Source: Medakamo hakoo (Eukaryota > Chlorophyta > Trebouxiophyceae > Coccomyxaceae). Taken from it: a stretch of 64,000 nucleotides of DNA. Position numbers and translations under genes: made by a program. The stretch lies in contig CP089463.1 in NCBI GenBank assembly GCA_026636295.1, positions 992,001 through 1,056,000 on the forward strand. The letters are read 5' to 3'. Positions 44,423 to 54,586 of this stretch are shown piece after piece; positions within the stretch are counted from its first letter, which is position 1; each line of letters begins with the position of its first letter. The notes under the pieces are model-generated. The model was not told the DNA's origin. It was given only the letters and a program-made list of their open reading frames with translations, and did no database searches.

Positions 44423-46709
44423 TCACTGCGGCCCGGGCGCCGCCCCACCCTGCGGCGGCGGCCCGCCGCCCGGCCCCCCGCCCCCACCACCGCCGCCGGC
44501 CGGGGGCGGCCCCCCCGACCGGGCCAGGCCGGGCGGCCGCTCCAGGGCGTCGTACACCAGGACGAAGTTGTCCTTGCGCACCGTCTCCCACGCGGCCGTG
44601 TCAAAGACGAGGTACGACCCCCGCTCGGACGTCGCGGTCTTGGCGGCCGGCTCGCCGCCCGGCGGCCGGGCGATCCAGGTGCGGTACTCCCGGTGGAAGG
44701 TCCACCCCCGCGCCGCCAGCTCGTCCGCGGCGAAGACCTGGGCCTCGTCGCCCGGCATCGCGTAAAAGATGTAGAACAGGGTCTCCAGCTGGAAGCGGGA
44801 AAAGTAGCCGGGCTGGAGGCGGGGCGGCGCGTGCAGGTAGGAGGCCGGCGAGTTAAAAGCCGGCTCCGGGCGCAGGGGCCCGTCCGCCCACGGGCTGGCG
44901 AACGACGGCCAGACGGGGCCGGGCGCGTTGAGGGCCAGGCCCAGCGTCGTCAGGTCCGTCCCGAGCGCGAGCGTCGTCAGGTCGGCGTCCTGCATGCGGA
45001 TGACGCCCAGCAGGCCGAGCAAGCCGTACCGGTCGGGCGAGGCGGACGGCGTGGGCAGGGGCGGGGACGGGCCGCCAGGCGGCGCGGGACCGGCCGCGCC
45101 CGGCGCGCCGAGGCCGCCGGGGCCGGCGCCGGCGCCAGCGCCGCCCGGCTGGGCGGCCGCCGCGGCGCGCAGCGCATACTGCGCGTGCGCCAGGCGCAGG
45201 GCCTGGGCGTGCGCATCGCCGCCCGCGCCTCCGGCGGCGGCGGCGGCGGCCGCCGCGGACCGGGCGTACGCGTCGCCGCCGTCGGCCGAGGACCGCGGGC
45301 CGCCGCCGCCGCCGCCGCCGCCCAGGGCCGGGAACTCGCGCTCCGACGCAATCAGCAGCTCGCCGCCGCCGCCGTGGCCGCCGCCGCCGCCGCCGGGCCG
45401 GCCCAGCATGCCCGGCCGGCCGGGCCCGCCGCCGGCGCCGCCCGCCCCGCCCAGCGCCGGGAAGTCGGCCGCGTCAAAAGCGACGCCGCCCGACCGGTCG
45501 CCGTGGCCGCGGATGGGCCCGCCGACGCCGCCCGCCCCGCCCAGGCCGGCCGCCGCGGCCGCCGCCGCCGCGGCGGCCGCCGCCGCGGCCTGCTGGGCCT
45601 TGTGCGCCTGGGCGGCCTGGGCGGCCTGGTGGTGGGCGGCCAGCGCGCCCGGGTGCTGCTGCTGCTGCTGCTGGGCCGCCGCCGCGGCCGCGGCCGCGGC
45701 CGCCTGCTGCGCGTGCTGCGCGGCCGCCGCCTGCTGCTGGGCCATGAGCGCCAGCAAGTCGGACGACGGCGGCGGGCCGCCGCCGCCGTAGCCGCCGCCC
45801 GGGCGGCCGGCGGCGCCCAGCCCGCCCAGGCCGCCGCCGCCCGGCCCGGCGCCCAGGCGGCCGCCCAGGCCGCCCAGGCCGGGCGGGGGGCCGCCCGCGG
45901 CCGCGCCGCGCGCGGCGGCCGCAGCCGCGGCCGCGGCCGCCGACGCCGACGCTCCACCGCCGCCGACGCCGCCGACGCCCGCTAGCATGGCGCCAACCCG
46001 GCCGTCAGGGCCCGGGGTGGGAGGGGCAGGCGCGCCCCCGCCGCCCCGCCCTGCGGCCGCGGCAGCCGCAGCAGCGGCCGCGGCCGCGGTCAGCGAGCCC
46101 GGCCCAGCCAGGGCCGCCGCCCCGCCGCCCGGTCGGCCGTTGAGGCCCGGTGGGGGGCCGCCGACAACGCGCGCGCCCGCGCCGTAGCCAGGCGCGGCGC
46201 CGGGCGCGCCGGGCGCAGCGCCTGGCGCGCCGGGCCCGGGCGCTGCACCAAACCGACCCGCGCCGGGCGGCGGTGGCGCTTGGCCGGGCGGCCCGCCGCC
46301 GGGCGCGCCGCCCGCGCCCGGCGGCCCACGCCCGCCCTGGGCGGCCAGGGCCGCGTACGCGGCGCCCGGCATGCCCGCGTGCAAGCCGGCGTTGGCGCCT
46401 GTGTTTTTTTGTGTGTGTCGGGAGGGTGGGGTGGGTGCGTGCGTGCGTGCGTGCGTGTCTGTGTCGCCCCCCGCGGCTTTTGTCCATCCCGTCGTCCGGG
46501 CGTCCGCGCGGCTCCTACCCTTCCCGCATGCCAGCTGCGACCGTGCTGCAGGCCGGTCCAAACCATCAGGCCGCACAAGCAACCCGCCACGCACCTCCCA
46601 ACCCGCCAAAGGGCACGCCACCGCCGCCTGCACCGCCGCCACCGCCCGGTGGGAACTGGCCCTGCTGGCCGGGGAAACGACCGCCGCCGTCGCCCGAGTT
46701 GTTCAGCAT
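44423..46709 (-). CDS. NOT2: CCR4-NOT transcription complex subunit 2
   Basis: Exons 46709-46595 and 46398-44423 give 696 residues. NOT2 scaffolds the CCR4-NOT deadenylase with NOT1 and NOT3/5 and controls mRNA decay. The C-terminal NOT-box is unmistakable: DRYGLLGLLGVIRMQDADLT, TLALGTDLTTLGLALN, YFSRFQLETLFYIFYAMPGD, EAQVFAADELAARGW and WETVRKDNFVLVYDALERPP. The N-terminal 450 residues are Gly/Pro/Ala-rich with short Gln and Ala runs (about six Gln before HPGALAAHH), as in animal and plant NOT2 but more extreme. Exon 1 (MLNNSGDGGGRFPGQQGQF) joins in phase 1 via GTGCGT. Confidence 0.95.
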
Positions 46710-47827
46710 GGGCTACCAACCAAGGTCGTGGGTTTCAGGTGGCGTGGTTGGTTCTGTTGGTCTGCGGGTGTGGGCGGGGCGGCAGAGGACGCGTGAGCGA
46801 GGGAGGGCGTTGCTGGCAGGCATTCGTCCGCAGGGGGGCGCCGCGAGTTGGGGGGCCGCGGTGCGGGCGGGGGGAAGGCCTGCCTTCACACGGCCGTGCG
46901 GTCCGCGGGCACAAGGCACCACACCGTGCCCTGTGACAAGTGTGGTGCCCAGCCGAGGGCTTGAAGACGGCGCGGCGCGGCGCCTTCTCCTCGGTGCGGC
47001 GCCGCGGCATTGGCAGAGATCGTTCCTGCGCCTCGCGAAAAAAAAGGGGCTTGCCCGCTGGGCGCGCACGCCACGACCCGTCTTGCCCGGCAGCAGGAGG
47101 ACTGGCAGGCCGGGAATCGAGCGGCAGCAGGGTCAAGGGCAGGCCAGTCGGCCGCAGTGGTCCGCTTGCGCTGGCCAACGCACCTCGTCTCTTTTTTGTC
47201 GTGCCTCTTGTTTCCTCGTCGGAGGCGCGACCAGGGGGGGGGTGCGCACCCTCTCAGCGCGAGGGTGGCGTGTGATGCAGCCCCTGGGCGTGGCCGTCCG
47301 AACGCGGGGAAATCGGCGCCCCCCCACACACAGGGCGGGGCTTTTTTTGTTTGCAGTGTGAGTGCCCAGGCACCCTCCTTTGCTCACTTCTTCCACGGCG
47401 CGGCGTGCGACAGAGAGTGGTGCGTGCCTTGCATCTTGGTGCGGGCAGCGGGCCGTCCTCCCACCGCGAGCGGTGGAGGACCAACGCCTTCCACCACACG
47501 CACAGAGCGCGGGACGCGGTTGGGAAGGCCTCCCATCCGCCGCGTTCTCGCGTTTTTGCGATTGGTGCGCGCGCCGTCGTCGGTGCGGCACAGACACCGA
47601 CGGCCACACGCCCGCTCTTTGGCCTCTCCACCCTTCGCCGCCGCTCTGAGCGTGTGGTCCGATGCTCGGGACACTCGGTCGACGGTGAACAGCTCGCGCA
47701 CGCGCCCCCCGATTGATTTCGCTCTCACACTGTGACCGTCCAACCCCCGACCCTCCCTGTCTCTCCAGGCCCACGACAAAAAAAGCACACCCCACACGCA
47801 CGCGCGCGCACACGCAGCCAGCCAGCC
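46710..47827. other. 1.1-kb divergent spacer between NOT2 and eIF3j, no gene recognised
   Basis: This stretch contains mixed sequence with several direct GGC/GCC-rich patches, an A9 run near 47037 and a T8 run near 47342. Open frames exist but lack GC bias at third positions. No tRNA-like T-loop or other RNA signature is convincing. The last 130 bp before 47828 look like a 5' UTR for the eIF3j gene. Confidence 0.4.
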
Positions 47828-48532
47828 ATGGCCGACGACTGGGAGGACTGGGAGGACGAGGGCCTGACGCCCGCCCTGCCGACCGTCGCGTCCGTCGCGG
47901 CGCCCGCCAAGGCGGCCAACGCGTTTGAGGGCGAGGACGAGGAGGAGGAGGAGGACGGCGGCGGCCCGCCCGTCCCGGCGCCGCAGCCCAACAAGAAGGC
48001 GGCCGCGGCCGCCGCCGCCGCCGCCAAGTACGCAGGCAAGGGCGGGTCCGCCAAGGCGGCGGCCGTCGACGCCCCGCTGGACGACCCCGCCGCCGAGAAG
48101 GCGCGGCGCCAGCGCCTGGTGGAGGAGGCCGACCTCGCGGCCGCGCGCGAGCTGTTCGGCACGGCGCTGGACCTGGACGGCGCCAAGCCGCCCAAGGGCG
48201 GGCCGGCGTGCGAGGCCTGGGGCAGGACGGTGGCGGCCAAGTACCTGGTCCCGCACGCCGGCAACGCGGGCTACGTGGCCATGCTGAAAGCGCTGCTGAA
48301 GAGCGCGCTGGAGCCGCTGGACGCGGCGGGCGCCAAGGAAGTGGAGGCGGGCGCGGCGGGCGTGCGGTCCGAGAAGCTGAAAGCGGAGGCCGCGGCCAAG
48401 AGCGCGGCCGCGCGTGCCGGCGGCGCGGGCGGCAAGAAGAAGACGCTCAACATGGGGCGCAGCGGCGGCGCGGCGGGCCTGGACGACTTTGTGTACGAGG
48501 CGGCGCCGGACGACGACTACGACTTCATGTGA
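47828..48532 (+). CDS. EIF3J: translation initiation factor eIF3 subunit j
   Basis: This is a single exon of 234 residues. eIF3j sits in the 40S decoding centre and modulates mRNA binding and ribosome recycling. The N-terminus is the typical acidic MADDWEDWEDEGL, followed by an acidic Glu run. The conserved middle reads DDPAAEKARRQRLVEEADLA, then AARELFGTALDLD, YVAMLKALLKSALEPLDAA and SEKLKAEAAAKS. The C-terminus has KKKTLNMGRSG and ends DDDYDFM, as in most eIF3j proteins. The start follows a CA-rich leader. An in-frame upstream ATG would add an unlikely basic leader. Confidence 0.93.
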   Translation: MADDWEDWEDEGLTPALPTVASVAAPAKAANAFEGEDEEEEEDGGGPPVPAPQPNKKAAAAAAAAAKYAGKGGSAKAAAVDAPLDDPAAEKARRQRLVEEADLAAARELFGTALDLDGAKPPKGGPACEAWGRTVAAKYLVPHAGNAGYVAMLKALLKSALEPLDAAGAKEVEAGAAGVRSEKLKAEAAAKSAAARAGGAGGKKKTLNMGRSGGAAGLDDFVYEAAPDDDYDFM

Positions 48533-48694
48533 TGAGGGCAGGGGGCGGCGCGTGCGCACAGGGCCCGGCGTCAGAGAGTCCAGGTGTTGAGGAGTGTGGC
48601 AGAAACGCGTTTTTCCCCTTATTTTTCACACACACAAGGGGGTCGGCCACGCCAGGCGCGGCCCTCCCGCCTCCCTCCCCTCCCCTCCCCTCCC

Positions 48695-50772
48695 TCACTC
48701 CCACTCGATCGTGGCGGGCGGCTTGGACGAGATGTCGTACACCACCCGGTTCACCGCCCGGACCTCGTTGCAGATCTTGGTCGACACCGCGCGCAGGAAC
48801 GCCGGGTCGAACGGGTACCAGTCGGCCGTCATGCCGTCGCCCGACGTGACGGCGCGCAGGGCGACGACGTGCGAGTGCGTGCGCTGGTCGCCCTGGACGC
48901 CCACGGACCGGACGGGCAGGAAGACCGCAAAGGCCTGCCAGATCTTGTCGTACAGCCCGGCCGCTTTGATTTCTTCGATGAAAATCTCGTCGACGGCGCG
49001 CAGCGTGGCCAGCGCGTCGCCCGCCGTGACGTCGCCGATGACGCGCACGGCCAGGCCCGGCCCGGGGAAGGGGTGGCGGGCGATGAAGGCTTCGGGGACG
49101 TTGAGGGCGGGGAGGCGGCCCAGGGCGCGGACTTCGTCCTGTTTTTTTTGCATGGGGTGCGTGGGTTCGGTGAGGGGTGGAGTGGGTGGGCGGGGGCGGG
49201 GGATGCATGGACGGATGGATGGGTGTGAGTGGCGCGTTCGCGGCCCCGCCCCCTCCACCCACCCGCCCTCCCCCTCTGACCTTGAACAGCTCGCGCAACG
49301 GCTCGATCAGCTTGAACTGCAGGTCCGCGGGCAGGCCGCCCACGTTGTGGTGCGACTTGATGGTGTGGGAATGCTTCTGGCCCGACCCGGGCGGCGGGCA
49401 CGACTCGATGACGTCCGGGTAGAGCGTGCCCTGGACCAGGAACCGGGCGGTCGCGCCCGTCCGTTCCTTGAGCCCCTTAGCAAAGGCGTCGAAGCAGGCG
49501 ATGAACTCCGCGCCGATGGCCTTGCGCTTGGCCTCCGGGTCGGTGACGCCCTTCAGGCGGGCCATCATGGAGTCGGTCGCATCGACCTTGGTGACGGGCA
49601 GGTGCAGGTGGCGTGAGAATGTGGCCATCACGCGGTCCGCCTCGTCCAGGCGCAGGAGGCCGTTGTCGACGAAGACGCAGTGCAGGCGGTCGCCCACGAC
49701 CTTGTGGACGAGCGTGGCGGCGACGGTCGAGTCCACGCCGCCGGACAGGGCGCAGATGACGTGGTCGTCCGGCCCGACCGCCGCCTTGATTTTGGCCATC
49801 TCCTCGTCGAGCACGCTCTCGATGCGCCAGTCGGCGGGCACGCCCGCAATGCCGAACAGGAAGCGGTCGATGGTCGCGCCACCCCGCTCCGAGTGCGCGA
49901 CTTCCGGGTGGTACTGCAGGCCGTACAGCTTGCGGCCCGGGTGCTCGACGGCGACGACCGCGCCCGCTTCCGAGGTCGCGACGGCGGCAAAGCCGTCCGG
50001 CAGGGCGACCGCCTCGTCGCCGTGCGACATCCACACCTGCTGGGTGTGGTCGGTCTCGTCCTTGTACAGGTCGGACGCTTGCGTGGTGCGGATGCCCATG
50101 CGGCCGTACTCGCCGCCGCGCGACGCCGCCTCCACCCTGCCGCCCAGCGCGTGGACGAGCAGCTGCATGCCGTAACAGATGCCCAGGACCGGGATGCCCT
50201 GCGCGCCGACCCACTCGAAGAAGCCGGGCGGGACGGCGGGCGCGCCGTCGGCGTGGACGGAGTTGGGGCCGCCCGACAGGATGATGGCCCGCGGGCGGGC
50301 GGCCTGGATGCGGTCCTGTAAGTTTTTGCGGCATGGTTGATGGGGAGTGTGTCGGTTGAGCGGCGCAACAGCTTTCGGTTTCGGGTGGCGCAGGGCGGTG
50401 GGCACGCCGCGCGCGCGCGATTGCAACATCGCGGAGGCAAGCCCACACCCGGCTTGCATCGCCGGCACGGGTGTGCGGATCAGGAGATGCCTGCTTCATC
50501 CGCCGCGATGCCGCAAGCGCGAGGGCAAAGCGCGGCCATCGGCGCACAGACGCGCGCGCCGACGAGGCCCGCCCGTTTTCCCCTTTGGCCGTCCAACTCA
50601 CCAGCGTCGCATCCCCCGGCAGCAGCATTGAGTAGACGCCCTTCTCGCGCACCCGGCGCGCGATGAGCTGGGTGTACTGGGAGCCGTAGTCCAGGACGAG
50701 GACGACGGCGTGGCGGGACGCGGCCGGCGGCGGCGGCGGCGCGGCGGCCGTCGCGCCGTTGTCGGTCGGCAT
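48695..50772 (-). CDS. GUAA: GMP synthase (glutamine-hydrolysing)
   Basis: Exons 50772-50602, 50315-49281 and 49138-48695 give 549 residues. The enzyme converts XMP to GMP with glutamine and ATP. The class I amidotransferase domain has [19 protein letters not shown], the nucleophile Cys104 in GICYGMQLL, and the His-Glu pair in QYHPEVAHS. The ATP pyrophosphatase domain has the PP-loop [12 protein letters not shown] and [10 protein letters not shown]. The dimerisation domain has [15 protein letters not shown] and ends PPATIEWE, the normal GuaA terminus. All introns are phase 0. The stop is followed directly by a G-rich purine tract on the sense strand. Confidence 0.97.
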
Positions 50773-51013
50773 TTCGAAACAGGAGCGGTGTCACGTGCTC
50801 AGTTGGGTGCGGCCGATGGGAGGCGGGATGAGTGCAGCGTCCAGCTGTTTGGGTGTGGGGCGGAGGGTGCGGCGGTGCTGCGGGCCTCCGCGACGGCCAG
50901 GGAACAGGCGAGCCGACGAATTCTTTTTTGTTTGAAGCGCGCGCAGCAGGGCCGCCGCGTGCTCAGTCCCTCACCAACCTGCCCGCCTCCTCCCTCCTCC
51001 CTCCTCCCATCCC

Positions 51014-52551
51014 ATGCCGCGCGCCCGCCGGCCCTCCCGGTCCGGCAACGACACGTCCGGCGCGGCCGCGCGCGCCCTGCTCACAGGCCAGGAACCGCCG
51101 CGTCGGCCCGCAGTCCTGCCGGCGGTGTGGGAGGTGAGGGAGGGAGGGGGGGAGGGCGGTCGAGTCCCTCCCCCTCCCTTCCCCCACCCACCCACCCCCA
51201 CCCGCACCCCCACCCACGGTTTGACCCGTCTCCCCGTCCCCGCCCCGCCCCAACCGCACAGGATGCGGCGCCCGCGTCGCCGGCCCGTCACCCGCACAGC
51301 AGCGCGTCCAGCCACCACGACCCCTCCCTTCCACCCCCGCCGGCCTCGCCGCCTGGCAGCCGCCCCCCACCAGCCCCGACCTCCTCTGCGTCCGCCGCGA
51401 GCCTCGCGTGGACTATTGGCGGCCCCGGCGGGGCCGGCCTCTCCCGGCCGGGCTCGCCGTCCCCGCCCTCCCTGGTCGTCAAGGAAGCGGCGCTGCGCCC
51501 CATTCACCCGCCACCGCCGCTGGAAGCCGAGCGCGCCGCCGCCCGGCGTGCGGCCGCGCTCGCGCACCAGGCAGCGCTCGCCGCCCAGATCGAAGACAAC
51601 GCCCGGCGGCGAGCCGCGGCCAAGGCGGCGGACGACGCGGCCGAGGCGGCGTGGGAGGCCAGAGCCGCGGCGGCGGCGGAAGCGGACGCGGCGCGTGGTG
51701 GTTGGCAGGGGGTGGAGCGTGGCAGTGGCGGCGGCGGGTGGCCGCCCCTGCCTGGTTCGCCTGCGTCGCCGCCGCAGCACCTGCGGCCGGCGGGGGGCGC
51801 CGAGCGGCGGCCCCCGCCGCCGCCACCACCACCCGAGCCGGAGACGGAGTCTGAACCGCCCTCGCCCGCCGTTGACGCGCCCGCTTACCTGGCGGTGCCG
51901 CCCGTGCCACCCCACTTGCACCGCTGCGCCGCGTGCGGGCACTGCCCGGCCCTCCACCCGCCGCCGCCGCTGCCGCCGCCGCCGCCCGCATACCCGCCGC
52001 CCCTGCCCTGGGCCTGGCCGCCGCCCGTCCCCCACGCCGTCGACGCCTCCGCCGTCGCGGCCTTGGCCGCGCACGCCTCCCAGCTGCGCGCCGCGGTGGA
52101 AGACTCCCAGGCCAAACTGGCAGCGCTGAGCGCGGAGGGCGAGGCCGCGGCCGCCGACGCGGCCGCGGCGCGGGCGGCCGCGGAGCAAGCGGCCGCGGCC
52201 GCGGCGTCTGCCGCCGCGGCGGCGGCGGCGACTGCTCTGAGTGGGGAGGGCGCACCAACCCGCCTGCGCACGCGCACCGCCCTGCTGTTCCCGCCCTCCC
52301 GCCCGCCCAGCCGCGTGGGCGGCGGCGGTGGCGCCGGCCCGAGCGTCCAGGCGGGCCCGGCCCCGCGCACGTCCACCAGCGCGGATGGTGGCGGCGGCGG
52401 TGGCGGCGGTGGTGACGGCGGTGGTGGCGGCGGTGGTGGCGGTGGTTATGGTGGGGTGAGCCCGCCTCACTACGGCACGCCCTCGGCTGCGGGCCAGTTG
52501 GAAGCCATGGACGCCCTGCTGAGCGAGCGGACGGCGCTGTGGGGTGGGTGA
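51014..52551 (+). CDS. Ala/Pro/Gly-rich coiled-coil protein, unknown
   Basis: Exons 51014-51133 and 51262-52551 join in phase 0 to 469 residues. The N-terminus is basic (MPRARRPSRSG). Most of the chain is low complexity, with two probable helical segments: AALAHQAALAAQIEDNARRR with its Ala/Glu continuation, and HASQLRAAVEDSQAKLAALS with an Ala-rich extension. The first resembles the short 'QIE..R+' coiled-coil elements of centrosomal and flagellar proteins, but this is a weak similarity. A CAACGHCPALHP patch could bind metal. It ends with a long Gly run and SAAGQLEAMDALLSERTALW, an amphipathic helix. I cannot name a function. It is head to head with GMP synthase across 241 bp. Confidence 0.6.
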
Positions 52552-52603
52552 GGCAGGGTGTGCAACACACAGCCCGCGCGTTTCATTTTTTTTTTGCTGT
52601 GTC

Positions 52604-54424
52604 TCACACGCGTTGTTCCACCCGCATCTCCACGGCCCGCCTCCTGCGCGGCGATTCGGGCGGGGACGGCTGGGGCGTGGGGGGCGCACTGGTGGGGCGC
52701 GGCACCGCGTCCTCGACTGGGGTGCCGCCCCCAGGCCGCCCCCGCCGCCGTGGGCGCAGGCTGCCCCACCCGGCCGCGCCCAACCACCGCAGGCCGGGGG
52801 CCGTCGACCACCGCCCGCCATAGCGGCGGTGCACGACCAGGCCGTGAATCTTCGCGGCCACGTACCCGATTCCCACGCCCGCGGCCGCCCCACCCGCCAG
52901 CGCGCCGAACGCAATGATGGCCCGCGCCGCGCCCGGCGGCACAAAAAAGCCGTCCCACCCCAGGTCGGGCGACGCGGCGGACGCCAGCACCTCGTCGCGC
53001 GCCAGCTGCGCGCCGTTTTTGAAGGGCGCGGGCGGCGGCGGTGGGGCGGGGCCGTCCAGGGACGAGATGGACAGGGGCGGGGGTGGGCGGGCCTGGCCCA
53101 GGACGGCGCCGCTGATGGCGGCGGGAGGCGCGCCGCCGCCGCCCTCGCCGCCGCGCCCCTCGTCCACCATCAGCTCCCACCGCAGCGCGAACCCGCCGCC
53201 GGGGGTCGGGCCTGCGTCAAAGACGATGAAGACGGCGTCGTCGCCGGCCGGCCCACGCGCCGACTCGGGGACCTGGATGACGGGCAGCCGCCCCTCCCGC
53301 TCCCCCGTCAACAGGCGCAGCGGCGCGCGCGTGGAGCCCTGGACGGCCAGGGACGTGCCGACGGGCAGGGCCAGCCGCGTCAGCGTCACGGCCAGGGGCC
53401 CCGGCGGCGGCCGCACCTGCCACTCGCACCGTGTGCCGGCCGCGGCGCCGCCGCTGCCCGGCAGGCTGCCATCGCTCAGCGTGCCCAGCTCCGCCGTCAC
53501 CTCCGCCACGGGCAGGCAGGCGGGGCCCCTGTCCCACGTAAACTCCCAGCCGCCGCCCTCGACGCTGGAGTCGGACAGGAAGCCGACAAACGCGCGGGAG
53601 GCCGGCACGATGACCGTCCGCCCGACGGCCAGGCGGCCGGACAGCTCCGCGACCGGCGTGCGCAGGCCCGCCGACGACAGGGCCGCGACGAACACGGTGT
53701 CGTAGCCCGGCTCCGTCTCGAAGCGGGTGACCGTCAGGCGGATGGGCGCGTACCCCGGGTCGACCACCCAGCCGCACGCCGTCCTGGGGGCGTAGCGCGG
53801 CACGCCCAGCGCGCCCGTGGTCCCGGTGAGCAGGGTCAGCGGGTCGCAGGGCGGCGGCGTCGGCGTGGTCGTGTTTGCTGCGGCGGACGTCGCGACGGGC
53901 GGCGCGGCGCCGGTGCCGTTGCCGCCGCCCGCCGTGGAGGGGCGGAAGATGAGGACGAGGTCGTCGACGGAGGAGGCCGGGTCCGGCGCTGGCGCTGGCG
54001 CGGGCGCGGACGCCAGGCGCTGGTCCGCGGCGGGCGCGGGCGCGGGCGCGGGCGAAATGGAGAGGGCGGAGAGCACGCCGCCCGCGGGCGGCGGCGGGCG
54101 TGGTGGCGCGGGCGGCGGCGACAGCACCGCCCGCCCGGGCCGCGGCCGGGTGCCCAGGGACAGGACGCCGCCGCTCCCGGCCTTCCCCTCCCACACCAGG
54201 CGACTGCCGTTGGACCCGGTCACCCGGCATGCCACGGCTTGGCCGGCCGAGACGGGGCCGAGGCGGGTGGGCGGGTGGGACGGCGAGGGCGGCGGGCGGA
54301 CGGGCAGGAAAGCGATGGACCCGTCCGTCGTGGCGCAGGAGACGAGGGGTGGTGCTGAGGACGGGGTTGAGGAGGCGGCTGTGATGTGCACCGCCAGGGT
54401 GAGGAACACGGGCATGGAACGCAT
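52604..54424 (-). CDS. type I membrane protein with CUB domains
   Basis: This is a single exon of 606 residues. A signal peptide (MRSMPVFLTLAVHITAASS) is followed by a Pro/Ala-rich region and then a CUB domain: CDPLTLLTG, RTACGWVVDPG, IRLTVTRFETEPGYDTVFV and VGFLSDSSVEGGGWEFTW, which follow the C...C-W...F-E-x-x-x-D...SD-x-S...F pattern of CUB folds. A second, more diverged CUB-like unit starts CLPVAEVTAELGTLSDGS with TRCEWQVRPPPGPLAVTL. One membrane helix is near the C-terminus (IIAFGALAGGAAAGVGIGYV), then a basic cytosolic tail. CUB domains bind proteins or sugars at cell surfaces. The function is unknown, and CUB proteins are uncommon in green algae, so this may be a surface receptor or adhesion protein. 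Confidence 0.75.
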   Translation of the reverse strand: MRSMPVFLTLAVHITAASSTPSSAPPLVSCATTDGSIAFLPVRPPPSPSHPPTRLGPVSAGQAVACRVTGSNGSRLVWEGKAGSGGVLSLGTRPRPGRAVLSPPPAPPRPPPPAGGVLSALSISPAPAPAPAADQRLASAPAPAPAPDPASSVDDLVLIFRPSTAGGGNGTGAAPPVATSAAANTTTPTPPPCDPLTLLTGTTGALGVPRYAPRTACGWVVDPGYAPIRLTVTRFETEPGYDTVFVAALSSAGLRTPVAELSGRLAVGRTVIVPASRAFVGFLSDSSVEGGGWEFTWDRGPACLPVAEVTAELGTLSDGSLPGSGGAAAGTRCEWQVRPPPGPLAVTLTRLALPVGTSLAVQGSTRAPLRLLTGEREGRLPVIQVPESARGPAGDDAVFIVFDAGPTPGGGFALRWELMVDEGRGGEGGGGAPPAAISGAVLGQARPPPPLSISSLDGPAPPPPPAPFKNGAQLARDEVLASAASPDLGWDGFFVPPGAARAIIAFGALAGGAAAGVGIGYVAAKIHGLVVHRRYGGRWSTAPGLRWLGAAGWGSLRPRRRGRPGGGTPVEDAVPRPTSAPPTPQPSPPESPRRRRAVEMRVEQRV

Positions 54425-54586
54425 GGCTGGCGCGCGGGCCGTGGCGTGCGATGCTCCGCGCGGGACGGGGGGGCGGGCAGTTAAAGCCGCAGTGGCGGGT
54501 CGGGGCGGGTCCCCCCCCCCGCACCCACCCACTCCCCCCTTTGTTGCTGCGGCGTGCGCGCAACAAAAAAGAGACGAGACACCAAC

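Noticed and set aside
47100-47140. tRNA T-loop-like TCGATTCCC on the minus strand
   Set aside because: The flanking bases do not form a T-stem, and no acceptor, D or anticodon arms can be placed.
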